DNA from: Schaalia vaccimaxillae DSM 15804
GTDB lineage: Bacteria; Actinomycetota; Actinomycetes; Actinomycetales; Actinomycetaceae
DNA length: 64,000 bases
Assembly (NCBI RefSeq): GCF_000420425.1
Contig: NZ_ATUX01000007.1
Coordinates: 124,001-188,000, forward strand
Direction of reading: 5' to 3'
Under the pieces are notes generated by a model. It saw only the letters and a program-made list of their open reading frames with translations. It did no database searches and was not told the DNA's origin. The translations under genes and the position numbers were made by a program. Of this stretch, positions 45,398 through 55,300 are shown piece after piece (position 1 is the stretch's first letter; every line of letters starts with the position of its first letter).

Positions 45398-47095
45398 TTA
45401 CCCGAGTGCTAGGTGCTCTCGTACCGCGAGGTCCACATACAGGGCGGCTGACCAGGAGAATGCCGAGGCTGCCTGGTCGCAGCGCACCCCGGTTACCGCA
45501 TTGACATACTCGACTGGACCCGCAGTTTCGATCATCTTCATGATTGCTGCACGTAGTTTTTGGGCGAGTCTTTCATGACCACAAGCCTGCATACCGTCGG
45601 CAACGAGGTATGCGGTATTGGCCCAGACCGGTCCGCGCCACATGATGTCCGGGCGGTAGGCCTCGTCCTCGAAAGAGACGACGGGTAGTGAATACTGTGA
45701 GGAGAAGCGGTTCCCAGATTGGATATCATTGACTAGGTGCCGACTGATCTCTTCTGGAAGGCCTCCTGCGAATGAGGCGAGCAAGTGAACGATTGTGCGA
45801 TGTTTGATCTGGCGGTGGTCGTTACGCGCGATGAACATCAGCTCATCGGGATCCCATAGTTCTAGTAGGAAATGACGGGTATTTTGCGCACGACGAGCGT
45901 AGAAATTAGTGGTATTGCTTGAGCTCAGCAGTTCCTGCTGGTGCCACGAAGCAAGTATTTCATCTTGTCGCACGAGGTAGGCCAGTAGATCCGCAGTTTC
46001 TACAGGCAACTCGTAGTCGAATATGGGGCTGTCGTCCAAGCCTGAGGAATAGGGGTGGGCGTACATCGGGCGGCCCCCGCTTGCGAACCACCATTCCTGG
46101 CTTTTCGCTATAGAGTGGGAGAACCGCTTGATTTGCTGGGCACGTACCGAGGGCGGGCAGAATGCGAGCACCTGCTCCAATGCCCAGGCGGTCAATGGTG
46201 GTTTAGTGAGGGGAACAGCACCGAGGCCAATGCTGGCCGAGCCATCTGCTTCCAATTTCAGGCGATCAGCAGGAGGCAAGTCATCGGATGAGGCCAGCAC
46301 TCCATTCTCGTGGACGACATCGGGAAGCTGACCATCATCGCCCTGAAAACGCATTGCGATATGGAACTGCTGGAGGGCAAGATCTAGGTCACCATGAGCC
46401 ACACCCATTGCAATAAAATACGCGTCCCACTGCCATAGGCCAACGTAGCCGCGTTTCGAAGGCACAATGACCCGTTGTTCGAGTCCATCAATCAGCATGT
46501 CGATGGTGTTGATCCCCAGTGTCCACCAGCACTCGCGCATCATTGAGAGGCGGTGGGGTGCACACTCTGGCATGCGTGCCATCCAGTCGTCGACAACTCG
46601 ATCCGCGGCTGCCCCGAAGTCTGCGAAGGAATCAGACCCTAAGGAAGTGTTTGTTGTTCCTTCTCCTTCCCGCGCTGTGCGTCCTTGGCAAGATGCATCG
46701 TCGTCTCGCACGCTGACGATCAGAGCATCGTCCTGCTCTCTGACTGCGATTCGTTGAGGATCAACTACCCGCAATCGCCAAGAGCCCGCATACTCGTCTC
46801 GCCCGAGATAAACGCGTTCACCCATGATCGCCAAGCTGGCTCCATCGGTTCTCAAATGCGCACCTTGAGCGGTCCAGGAAATGGTATCGATTTTATGTCC
46901 GTGTGGCCTGAAGGATGCGATGGCAAGAAGGCACGAGTCAAGTGGAACTTCGTAACGAACCTCGTGAATATGAAGGTCGTTTCCTTGTCTAGTAACGATC
47001 AGTCTTGACTGAGGAACGCTGAAAGCAACGTGGTCGAGGTCAACGAAGGGCAAGTCGCATCGAGTTGAACTTGAAGAAAATGTGCCTGCTGTCAT
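45398..47095 (-). CDS. GH63/MGH1-like glycoside hydrolase
   Basis: The 565-residue product has an N-terminal beta-type region and a C-terminal (alpha/alpha)6 barrel. The barrel has YVGLWQWDAYFIAMG, DDSPIFDYELPVETADLLAYL and RPDIMWRGPVWANTAYL, as in GH63 or MGH1-like glucosidases (kojibiose, glucosylglycerate, mannosylglycerate-type substrates). No signal peptide is visible, so it acts on an imported sugar. The stop-start overlap with the ABC permease upstream (four bases) puts it in the same operon. Exact linkage specificity unknown. Confidence 0.8.
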   Translation of the reverse strand: MTAGTFSSSSTRCDLPFVDLDHVAFSVPQSRLIVTRQGNDLHIHEVRYEVPLDSCLLAIASFRPHGHKIDTISWTAQGAHLRTDGASLAIMGERVYLGRDEYAGSWRLRVVDPQRIAVREQDDALIVSVRDDDASCQGRTAREGEGTTNTSLGSDSFADFGAAADRVVDDWMARMPECAPHRLSMMRECWWTLGINTIDMLIDGLEQRVIVPSKRGYVGLWQWDAYFIAMGVAHGDLDLALQQFHIAMRFQGDDGQLPDVVHENGVLASSDDLPPADRLKLEADGSASIGLGAVPLTKPPLTAWALEQVLAFCPPSVRAQQIKRFSHSIAKSQEWWFASGGRPMYAHPYSSGLDDSPIFDYELPVETADLLAYLVRQDEILASWHQQELLSSSNTTNFYARRAQNTRHFLLELWDPDELMFIARNDHRQIKHRTIVHLLASFAGGLPEEISRHLVNDIQSGNRFSSQYSLPVVSFEDEAYRPDIMWRGPVWANTAYLVADGMQACGHERLAQKLRAAIMKMIETAGPVEYVNAVTGVRCDQAASAFSWSAALYVDLAVREHLALG

Positions 47096-47949
47096 CGTCC
47101 CCCCAGACCCGATGACGCCAACGACGACATGATTTGCTTCTGGCCAATGATGAATGCGATGAGCATTGGAATGGTCGACACAGCTGTCGCCGCCATGATC
47201 AACCCGGTGTTGATGCCGCCGAACTGACCTTGGAACTGCGACAACAACAGCGGCACGGTGAAGAGTTGGGAACGATTGAGCAGAACCAACGGCAAGAGGA
47301 AGTTATTCCACGCATCCAATGCGACGATGATCGCTAGAGCTCCCAAACCCGGACGGATCAGTGGAAGAATGATCTGCCAGTAGATACGCAGACGAGAAGC
47401 TCCATCCACCGTCGCAGCCTCCTCCAATTCCTTGGGAATTGACAGAATGAACTGACGGGCCAAAAATACGCCGAAAGGATTGACCAGGATTCCCGGGATC
47501 ATCAGCGATAAGTGAGAGTCCACCCATCCGATCTTTGCCATCAATAGGTAGAAGGGGATCAGGGTTACCTGCTTCGGGATCATCTGACTGACCAGGATGA
47601 CTCCAAATAGCCAGCGGCTCCCGGGGAACTCAATACGCGCGAAGGCATAGCCCGCCATCGATGTGGTGATAAGGGAACCACAGACGATGGCGATTGTGAT
47701 GTAGGCCGAATTTGCGTATGCCTGGACAAAGGGAGCTTGGGTCCATGCGTCAGTGAAGTTTTGCGTGGTCCACGGATGTGGTATGAAACTCAGCGGTTCT
47801 TTAAGGATTTGCGGCAGAGTTTTGAATCCTGTCAGAACCATCCATACGAATGGCGCAAACATAGCGATGGCACCAACTGCCAAGGCGAAATGGATGGTGA
47901 GGGCTGAGAGTCGTATTCGGGGAAGACGCCGTGAACGTTCAGTTCTCAT
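47092..47949 (-). CDS. Sugar ABC transporter permease (MalG-like)
   Basis: This 285-residue permease has six hydrophobic segments and the MalG-type EAA motif (EEAATVDGASRLRIYWQIILPLIRPG). It pairs with the MalF-like permease upstream, overlapping it by 11 bases. Confidence 0.93.
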   Translation of the reverse strand: MRTERSRRLPRIRLSALTIHFALAVGAIAMFAPFVWMVLTGFKTLPQILKEPLSFIPHPWTTQNFTDAWTQAPFVQAYANSAYITIAIVCGSLITTSMAGYAFARIEFPGSRWLFGVILVSQMIPKQVTLIPFYLLMAKIGWVDSHLSLMIPGILVNPFGVFLARQFILSIPKELEEAATVDGASRLRIYWQIILPLIRPGLGALAIIVALDAWNNFLLPLVLLNRSQLFTVPLLLSQFQGQFGGINTGLIMAATAVSTIPMLIAFIIGQKQIMSSLASSGLGGR

Positions 47950-48847
47950 AGTGGACGAACCTCTTCTCGAAGCCGAACTGAATGATCGTAATGACGGCGG
48001 AGAGGATGAGCAGGATCACAGCAGCGGCCGAGGACATCCCCATTTGTCCCTTCTCCATGCCCAGTTCGTAGATGTGGTAGACGATCGTTCTTGTTGCATT
48101 GTCTGGTCCCGCGTTTTTAACGAGGACGAAGACAATATCGAACGCCTGAAGCGACGAAATGAAGGCGATAATGGACTGAAAGAAAATGGTGGGAGATAGC
48201 ATTGGTAAAATCACGGATCGGAAGCAGCGCAAGGCTGATGCCCCATCGATCGATGCGGCTTCCAGGACCGATGGACTGATGTTCTGTAGGCCAGCCTGGA
48301 AGATTACGACGTTGAGTCCCAGCGATGACCAGATTGTTACTGCGCTGACGGCAATGAGCGTCAGTCGTGGGTTGCTCAGCCAGTCGGGTGCCTCTAGGCC
48401 AGTGATAGCCGCAATCGTGGTCGACAGTGCTCCGTCTACCCTCAGGAGCTGTTGCCAGATTAAGGCGACAGCTACCGACGAAGTAACGACGGGTGCGAAG
48501 AACATCACCATGTAGACGGTCTTGCTGCGAATCTTGTTGAGCAGCACTGCGATGATGATGGCAAGGAAAAGTCCGACGGGGACGGTGATTGCGGCTAGTG
48601 CCAAGGTGTTAGCAACGGCTCTGATGAACAGTGGATCAGAGATCTGCTTGGTGAAGTTGGTAAATCCGATGAATTGTAGCGGACCGAAGCCATTCCAGTC
48701 GGTGAATGCTAGGGCGAATGCTAGGAGGAATGGAATAACGGTGAATACTACAGTCCCGATGAACTGAGGAGCCAGGAAGAAAATGGCCCAATAGGAGTCT
48801 CTGCGCCGCCAGGGGGCCTTGGAGGAGACGTACTGAGTGCTGGGCAT
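47939..48847 (-). CDS. Sugar ABC transporter permease (MalF-like)
   Basis: This is a 302-residue inner-membrane subunit with the EAA-type loop EAASIDGASALRCFRSVILPMLSP. The start at 48847 is chosen for the strong GGAGGAGG site; in-frame starts at 48904 or a TTG at 48925 would lengthen it. It forms the channel with the MalG-like subunit. Confidence 0.92.
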   Translation of the reverse strand: MPSTQYVSSKAPWRRRDSYWAIFFLAPQFIGTVVFTVIPFLLAFALAFTDWNGFGPLQFIGFTNFTKQISDPLFIRAVANTLALAAITVPVGLFLAIIIAVLLNKIRSKTVYMVMFFAPVVTSSVAVALIWQQLLRVDGALSTTIAAITGLEAPDWLSNPRLTLIAVSAVTIWSSLGLNVVIFQAGLQNISPSVLEAASIDGASALRCFRSVILPMLSPTIFFQSIIAFISSLQAFDIVFVLVKNAGPDNATRTIVYHIYELGMEKGQMGMSSAAAVILLILSAVITIIQFGFEKRFVHYEN

Positions 48848-48925
48848 GTGCGCCTCCTCCATGAGGCCTTCACGGACGCCGCTGGTTGGCGGCAAATTGG
48901 TCATGATACTAACTCTTTGGCTCAA

Positions 48926-50224
48926 TCAGTTGTTCACTGATTCCTTGACCAGTTTTTCGATGGAGTCTAGACCTTCCTGAGCGGTGAGTTTTCCTTGGTA
49001 AATGGGCAACATGTAGTCATTCGCAATGGTGTTGGATAGGTCGGGTACAGCCGCCTCAACCTGGTAGTTTGCGAATCCTTGATCTCTCATGTCGATGAGT
49101 GTTGCGATGTGAGCGGGCTTACCTGACTCGGTGACGATATCGTCGACTCCTGTGATTGAAGGCAGCGCGTTTCCAGAGTTCGATAGGCGTAATGTCTGAC
49201 CTTCTTGTGACAAGAACTCGGAGAAGAAAGTGAATGCGGCATTTTTGTCGGCGGCATTCTTGTTGATAGCGAGGAAAGAGGAGGCCACGCCGGTTGAGGC
49301 GGCGGTGCCGTCCGGGGTCGGCCAACGTACGACGTCGTAGTCGTCCATGGAGTTGCCCGAGCCTTCAACAGTGGCAACGGTGTAGCGCCCTTGCACGAGG
49401 AAACCAAGCTGGTGAGTGACGAACAAGGTGTCGGCATCTTGTCCAGCGGGCATGAGGTCGGCGACTGCTAGTTCTCCAGATGCGAAGCGATCGGCCCATT
49501 GCTGAACGGCGTCAATGGCGACTGGGTTTGTGTTGGCAGTGTATACGCCGTCGGTGTATACGGGGCCTGCTTGGGATTCGATGATGGAATTGGTGGTTGA
49601 CCAGTAGTTCCAGAATGCTGCGCCTGTCATACCTGCTTCGGCAAGTTTGCGCGTCATTGAGAAGAAGGCTTGCGTAGTCCATTGATCGTTGGCGGCCAGT
49701 TCAGCGGGGTCTTCGGTGATACCGGCTTGCGCGAGAGCTTGTTTGTCGTACCAAAAGGCGTCTGGATTGACGTCGTTCGGTAGGGCGTAAGTGGTGCCGT
49801 TGAGTTGGGCCACTTGGTAGATTCGCTCGGAGAAATCGTCAAGTTTAATAGCCGCGGTGTCTGTCAGATGTGGGTCGAGGGGTTCGAGAACATTGTTGGC
49901 TACCAATGAGGCGATTCGGTCATCTCCGACGTAGAAGACGTCGGGTGCCGTGCCGGAGGTCAATTGTGTTGTGAGTTTGGAGTGATAGTCGGTGTAAGAG
50001 GCGACGGGTTGGAAATCGATTTTGATATCGGGGTGGCGCTTCATGAAGTTCTTGTTGAATTCTTCAAAAACGGCAAGTTCTTCTGGGTTACCCCATGTTG
50101 ACCAAGTGACAGTTCCTCCCGATCTGTTGGTGCTTCCTCCTGTGGAGCATCCTGCGACTGTGCAGAACGCGAGTACTGAGGCGATGGCAAAAGAGGTGAT
50201 TCTTCTGAGTGACATCGTTGTCAT
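48926..50224 (-). CDS. Sugar-binding lipoprotein of ABC importer
   Basis: This 432-residue extracellular solute-binding protein (family 1) has a signal peptide ending in a lipobox (FCTVAGC). Typical motifs follow: VTWSTWGNPEEL, TSGTAPDVFYVGD. It delivers a sugar to the two permeases. The operon has no ATPase, so a shared MsiK-type ATPase encoded elsewhere is likely. Confidence 0.92.
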   Translation of the reverse strand: MTTMSLRRITSFAIASVLAFCTVAGCSTGGSTNRSGGTVTWSTWGNPEELAVFEEFNKNFMKRHPDIKIDFQPVASYTDYHSKLTTQLTSGTAPDVFYVGDDRIASLVANNVLEPLDPHLTDTAAIKLDDFSERIYQVAQLNGTTYALPNDVNPDAFWYDKQALAQAGITEDPAELAANDQWTTQAFFSMTRKLAEAGMTGAAFWNYWSTTNSIIESQAGPVYTDGVYTANTNPVAIDAVQQWADRFASGELAVADLMPAGQDADTLFVTHQLGFLVQGRYTVATVEGSGNSMDDYDVVRWPTPDGTAASTGVASSFLAINKNAADKNAAFTFFSEFLSQEGQTLRLSNSGNALPSITGVDDIVTESGKPAHIATLIDMRDQGFANYQVEAAVPDLSNTIANDYMLPIYQGKLTAQEGLDSIEKLVKESVNN

Positions 50225-50243
50225 CCTTTCTATGTGGTGAGTG

Positions 50244-51158
50244 TCAACGGCGGTTGTTGTCTGTGGAATAGCGGTTCTTATTAATGCTGTGAGAGCCTTT
50301 TGGTGGACGAAGTTCGGTGATGAGCATTGCTGCGATCATTAGGATTCCACCAATGATTAAGCGTGCTGTTAGGCGTTCTCCACCGAAGGCGATGGCGAAG
50401 AAAGATGCGAATGCCGGTTCAGTGGTCATGATGATTGCTGCTGATGCGGCAGGGATGCGAGACTGTGCCCAGGTTTGGATCACGAGGGCGGCTAGTGCGG
50501 CAATGAGCGCCATGTAGAGCAGAGACATCCAGTTCGCTGGGGTTGTTGGAATGCTGTATCCGCCTGGGACTGCTGCGATACTGGCTAGAACTGCGATCGA
50601 GATGAGTTGGATCGTAGCGAGCGCAAGGGGGTCGTCGCGTTCAGCCCATTGTCCTAGTACGACTATGTGGAATGCATAAAGGAGAGCTCCGCCTAGCGTC
50701 AGTGTTTCTCCTGTCCCGTACGAGAGTCCGTTCAGGCTGAGGACCATGAGTCCACTGGTTGCAATGATGACGGCAATCCATGTTCTTGCTGGCTGACGAT
50801 TGGAAAAGAGTAGGAAGCCAACGACTGGTGTGAGGACGACGTACATCCCTGTGATAAATCCCGAGATTGATGCGTCGGTTGTTGTCAGACCGATGGTTTG
50901 AAGGAATTGTGCTGCAAAGTAGATAAGTCCCGCTGTTAAACCACGTGCCCATGTGCGCCGCTTAACCTTGCTGATCCGCTGGCCAAAGAGTATGCATCCA
51001 GCTAAAGCTGCGATGGTGAATCTCACCGCAAGGAAGTCTAGAGGTTGTAGGTCTTCGAGCAGATTCTTGGTGAGAAAGAACGTGGATCCCCATACGGCGG
51101 TGACGGTTGTGAGCCCGAGTGCGGGAAGCAGAGAAGCCGTGTGGCTACGCGTCATCAT
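50244..51158 (-). CDS. EamA/DMT-family transporter
   Basis: The 304-residue protein has about ten hydrophobic segments in two EamA repeats (VWGSTFFLTKN, AALAALVIQTWAQSRIPAASAAIIMTTEPAFASFFA). Members move small metabolites, often outward. The start at 51158 follows AAAGGA. It is the first gene of the ABC/glycosidase operon, 19 bases before the binding protein gene, which is an unusual pairing. Confidence 0.88.
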   Translation of the reverse strand: MMTRSHTASLLPALGLTTVTAVWGSTFFLTKNLLEDLQPLDFLAVRFTIAALAGCILFGQRISKVKRRTWARGLTAGLIYFAAQFLQTIGLTTTDASISGFITGMYVVLTPVVGFLLFSNRQPARTWIAVIIATSGLMVLSLNGLSYGTGETLTLGGALLYAFHIVVLGQWAERDDPLALATIQLISIAVLASIAAVPGGYSIPTTPANWMSLLYMALIAALAALVIQTWAQSRIPAASAAIIMTTEPAFASFFAIAFGGERLTARLIIGGILMIAAMLITELRPPKGSHSINKNRYSTDNNRR

Positions 51159-51190
51159 CGCCGTGCGTTCCTTTTTACTTACAAAATACA

Positions 51191-51202
51191 GAAACCGGTT
51201 TC
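51191..51202. promoter_or_regulatory. Palindromic operator GAAACCGGTTTC
   Basis: This is a perfect 12-base palindrome of the LacI/GalR type, just downstream of the leftward -10 box, so it should block transcription of the EamA-ABC-glycosidase operon. Confidence 0.65.
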
Positions 51203-51206
51203 CGCT

Positions 51207-51236
51207 ATTTTGGTAACCGGTTTCTGTATTTGTCAA
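51207..51236 (-). promoter_or_regulatory. Promoter of the EamA-ABC-glycosidase operon
   Basis: On the minus strand, TTGACA (51236-51231) and CAAAAT (51212-51207) are separated by 18 bases. A palindrome (51213-51224) fills the spacer. Confidence 0.55.
51213..51224. promoter_or_regulatory. Second operator GTAACCGGTTTC
   Basis: This is a near-palindrome 22 bases (two turns) from the other site and inside the promoter spacer. The flanks (ATACAG and CTGTAT) extend the inverted symmetry over both sites, suggesting cooperative binding. Confidence 0.6.
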
Positions 51237-51424
51237 GTCCCTCGTCAGCTGATTTTGCCGTGCTGGGTTGTAATGCGCGCCAGGTTGCCTGGGCTCAATG
51301 GAGACGGTGAGTAAGAAGCGGGAGACTAGTCTTTATCCTCATCAAATCTGGATGACTTATGTGTTGGATGTAGCTTGTTGTGATGGTGTTGAAGTCGAAG
51401 CGCGGAGAAGGAATATGGATACAA

Positions 51425-51457
51425 ACCCCGCTATGTGCAGTAAGCACATAGCGGGGT
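51425..51457 (-). terminator. Terminator of the CsbD gene
   Basis: ACCCCGCTATGTGC and GCACATAGCGGGGT form a perfect 14-bp stem with loop AGTAA; on the minus strand it is followed by TTGT. Confidence 0.85.
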
Positions 51458-51478
51458 GGATAGGAAGATGAAAAGCGG

Positions 51479-51691
51479 TCACTTGGTCTTATCGTCGCCG
51501 TCGAAGGCATCCTTGAGGCGATCAGCGAGGGCGCTCGCTGCACCCTTAACGTCATCAATGACATCCTTTGCTTTGCCTTCAAGGTTCTGCAGCTTGCCTT
51601 CGGCTTCGAGCTTCTCGTCGCCCGTCACCTTGCCTGCAGCTTCCTTTGTTTTGCCCGTGACCTTGTCGAGGAAACCGTTGTCGTTTGTCAT
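51479..51691 (-). CDS. CsbD-family stress protein
   Basis: This 70-residue hydrophilic protein is Lys, Glu, Ala and Asp rich, with the CsbD pattern GKTKEAAGKVTGDEKLEAEGK. Such proteins accumulate under general stress; the molecular role is unknown. Its ATG has a GGGAGG ribosome site, and a strong terminator follows the stop. Confidence 0.88.
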   Translation of the reverse strand: MTNDNGFLDKVTGKTKEAAGKVTGDEKLEAEGKLQNLEGKAKDVIDDVKGAASALADRLKDAFDGDDKTK

Positions 51692-51906
51692 TGCAACCTC
51701 CCGTTGCCGTGGAGCTCAGTCGTTGAACTCGAGAAGTGATCGTTATGTATCTTGCGTCTCAATCCTGGCAGGTAGTTGTGATGAACGCAACAGGAGGTTG
51801 GTGTAAAGAAGTGATAATCGCCGCAGCCATTATGAAAAAGTCAACTCGTATCTCGGTAAGAAATAAGGAGGTCGCCGCGAGTCCAAAACGATTCCAACCT
51901 AAGCGG

Positions 51907-51977
51907 AGCGGATGACGGGAATCGAACCCGCGTAATCAGTTTGGAAGACTGAGGCTCTACCATTGAGCTACATCCGC
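51907..51977 (-). tRNA. tRNA-Gly (anticodon TCC)
   Basis: On the minus strand GCGGATG pairs with CATCCGC, the anticodon arm TCAGT-CTTCCAA-ACTGA gives TCC, and the T-arm is GGGTTCGATTCCC. It is 71 bases including the discriminator. Confidence 0.94.
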
Positions 51978-52086
51978 GTGTCCCTTTCGGGAACGATGAA
52001 GAGTGTAGCGGGAAACGCCCGGATTGCGAAATGGGACCCAGAACCGTCTATGATTCGAGCGTGCCCATGATGACGTCAAGGGTATC

Positions 52087-52160
52087 CGGGGTGTAGCGCA
52101 GCTTGGTAGCGCGCCTGCTTTGGGAGCAGGATGTCGCAGGTTCAAATCCTGTCACCCCGA
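52087..52160 (+). tRNA. tRNA-Pro (anticodon TGG)
   Basis: Acceptor CGGGGTG pairs with CACCCCG; anticodon stem CCTGC/GCAGG with loop TTTGGGA gives TGG. T-arm GCAGGTTCAAATCCTGT. It is 74 bases. Confidence 0.95.
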
Positions 52161-52167
52161 CGGTTTG

Positions 52168-52203
52168 GCCCGGAATGCTATTCGTATAGCATTCCGGGCT
52201 TTT
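52168..52203 (+). terminator. Terminator after tRNA-Pro
   Basis: GCCCGGAATGCTAT and ATAGCATTCCGGGC form a 14-bp stem with a TCGT loop, followed by TTTT. Confidence 0.9.
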
Positions 52204-52344
52204 GTTTGCATGAGCACGGTGTGATTCTGTGTATTGAATATGAGAATAGTTATCAACTAAAGTATCTGTACTCCTGTTTAGTGCAAAGCAGCCTTTCGCT
52301 ACTTGGATGGGGTTGGCCCATTCAAATAGTGAGTAGGTGGCGCA

Positions 52345-55300
52345 ATGGTACAGAAAGACACAATGAGACATTATTCGCTTCGCTCAGTGGTGATGGCGAT
52401 GATCAGCGCGCTTGTGCTGATCTTGCTCGCCCCAATTGCACATGCTCAAGATATTCATCCAATCGACGGCAAATCTGCAGTCGCTTTGAAACTCTCTCTC
52501 GTTGACAGCCTTCCCCGTTTGACGCTTCAAGCTGGGGTAGGGGCTGGTCAGCAGTCTTATCCTGCTGAAAGCACACGGATCGATCTTCCTTCTTCGGCTT
52601 ACACCAGTGATGATCTTGCTGCAGGGCTAGAGCGTGGATATGCGAGTTATATTCGATATGACGCTGAGAGCATCGACGGGGCTGCTGAGCCGTCGCTACG
52701 CTTCGAAGAAGTGCGGAAGCCTAACAATGAGGCTGTCGTTGCTGTATTTGGGCTGGATGACGAAGGGGAATCGCAGCAGATCCTTTCCAAGGATGGTCAG
52801 GCCTCGACTCTCGTTGAGCCGGGTTCTATCTTGAGGATGCCCTCCCAGAACTCCACTTCGGTTTGGTTCTTTTCCGACAGTGGTGACTACGAGGTTGATC
52901 TCGTCCCGACCACTGTCGATGGAGATGGTCACAAGATCACCATGAGGTTCCACGTTGAAAAGAATCCGGCTGAAGGAACTGACCCAGACGCGCAAGACGA
53001 GGACGAAGACGAACCTGAGTCTGAGAACTCTCCCAGTGAGACGGACGAGCCTTCTTCTGAGGAAGACTCTTCAGGGTTGTATGTCGCTCCCTCGGACGGA
53101 ATCCGCCGTCTGAGCTGGGGCCATATTGATGCGTTCTATCTGTACAACAACCGCAGCGACATGAGGCTGCTTGTCAAGGACGACTCGGGAATGTCTGCTC
53201 TGCGCAAGCCCGAGGATGTCATCTTCGTCGTCACGGCTGAAAAGTACGCAACGGACCTCGACTTCGGTGAAACTATTCCGGAAACATCAGGCTACTCAAC
53301 TGCAACGACCAAAGGTCAAGGATTCTCTCCAGGATGGACTCTGAGGAATGCAGGGGGAGCCAGCTACGCAACCACGAAGGTTGAGTTCACAGAGGTTTCA
53401 GGCCCTGGCAAAATCGTGTTGGGGACGCGCAACATTGACAATCAGTTCGTTTCTTATCTGGACGGCAAGCGGCCATACGTTGAAAGCGGCACTTCGGTAG
53501 AGATTAAGGGACACAAACATCCCACGTGGTTCTTCAGCCAATCCGGCACCTACACGATGAAAGCCAGGCTGGCCGGTATTGACTCAGATGGAACTGTAGG
53601 AAGATCACCAGAGGTCACTTATACGTGGGAAGTTGAACGAAATGACCTTGATCAACAGTCAGGGGAAACGGACCCACAGGTGCCATCGAATCCCAGCAAG
53701 CCAGGAGATACGCCTAAACCTGACAATGGCGGGGAGCTGGGAGTGCAACCTGACGCGCCGGAAAATAATCCGCAGACCCCAAAACCGGGCCAACCTTCAG
53801 ACAAGATTGATCGACCGACCAAAGTGGTGCTTTCAGAGGGACACATTGACTTGTTCAATGTGACCCCTGTTGATGGAAAGATGGTTTTGTCCGTTAAGGA
53901 AGACACTCCCACTCGTCAGGCGACACATAAGCCTTCCGATGTCGTGATCAGGATTTCAGATAAGGCTCTGAAAAATCTTCCGGAAGCCTACGTTTCCGAT
54001 CTTGCTGAGCGAGGATACTTTCTCGATAAGAATGGTGAAGATGGGTTGCCTTACCCTGGCTGGGATACAGGCGCAGTTAAGCAGCTGTTCTGTCCTAGGG
54101 CACCTCAATCATGCCCGCCCTTGGACATTGAATTCCTCGCGATATCAGGTCCGGGTAGTGCATTCATCTTTGATAGCGCGAATGGAAAGCCCACGCAGAT
54201 CTTGCGCGACTCGGATAAGAAACTCACCTACAGGATCGTTCCAGGAACCTTTATCCACCAGGGTCAACCTGGGCATGAGCACGCTCATTGGCTTTTTACA
54301 GATCCAGGCGTCTACTCGTTGACCGTCAGAGTTCGCGAAGCGGACAAACTCTTGGCGCGAAGCGGGTTGACCTCGCCTGCAACTTCGAATACTGAGACCT
54401 TTACTTTCGTTGTCGGAGATGGAACCGCTCTACCTGACGGATTCGGGCCCAAGGCCATTGATCTGCTGCTTCCCAGTGACCCTGCGGATACGCCCGGCAA
54501 CTCCGATAAACCAGGTACTGCGGATAAGCCCGGCAAATCGGAAACTCCAACGAAACAGCATTACGCAAAAGGCCACTTCGACATCTTCAATGTCATCGCT
54601 GACAACGGCAAAATTGTGTTGAACGCGAAGGAAGACACGACTGGCACGGCACGGACCCACCGGCCGGAGGACTTGATCCTCGAAGTTCCAGAAAACACCA
54701 AAGTCAATCTGCCTGAAGCTCTACGCTCACAGCTTTCTAATTCGGGATACTACTTACCTGAAAGTGGTAACTCCGGGAGCAAGATTCTGTGGCCAGGTTG
54801 GGACACGAATGGGGTGAGGCCGGACTTCGGTGCAGTTGACATCAAATTCCTTGACGTTACAGGACCGCAGAATGGCAAGGTCTACCTGTTCAAAGACGTT
54901 GTTTTCAGGGGAATCCGTCCGGTACTGGAATCGAAGTCCTATGAGGTGACCAGCAACGAGATCATTCGGCAGGCAACACCTGGGCATGTCCATGCCAGCT
55001 GGCTGTTTATGACGCCGGGCCAATACACGATGACCGTGCAAGCTGAAGCTTCTCCCATTGGTGGTGGTGCAAAGGTCGAATCCGAACCAGCTACCTACAC
55101 GTGGATTGTTGGTGGAACGAATGTTCCTGAAGAACCGAAGACGGATGATTCTTCCACCCCCAAGCCGTCTCCTCAGCCCAATCCTCGTGATCACAATGGC
55201 CAAGCTAACGGTACTGACACCAAGGTCAACGCTGGTGTAGGCTCTGCGTCCACTACAACGACGACTACCTCAGGTGGAACCTCAGCCGCGGCTGCTCAAT

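Larger units (their letters stand above)
51159..51478. other. Intergenic region (320 bases) between EamA and CsbD genes
   Basis: It contains the leftward operon promoter with two palindromic operators (51191-51236) and the CsbD terminator (51425-51457). The stretch 51237-51424 shows no gene or clear structure. Confidence 0.7.
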
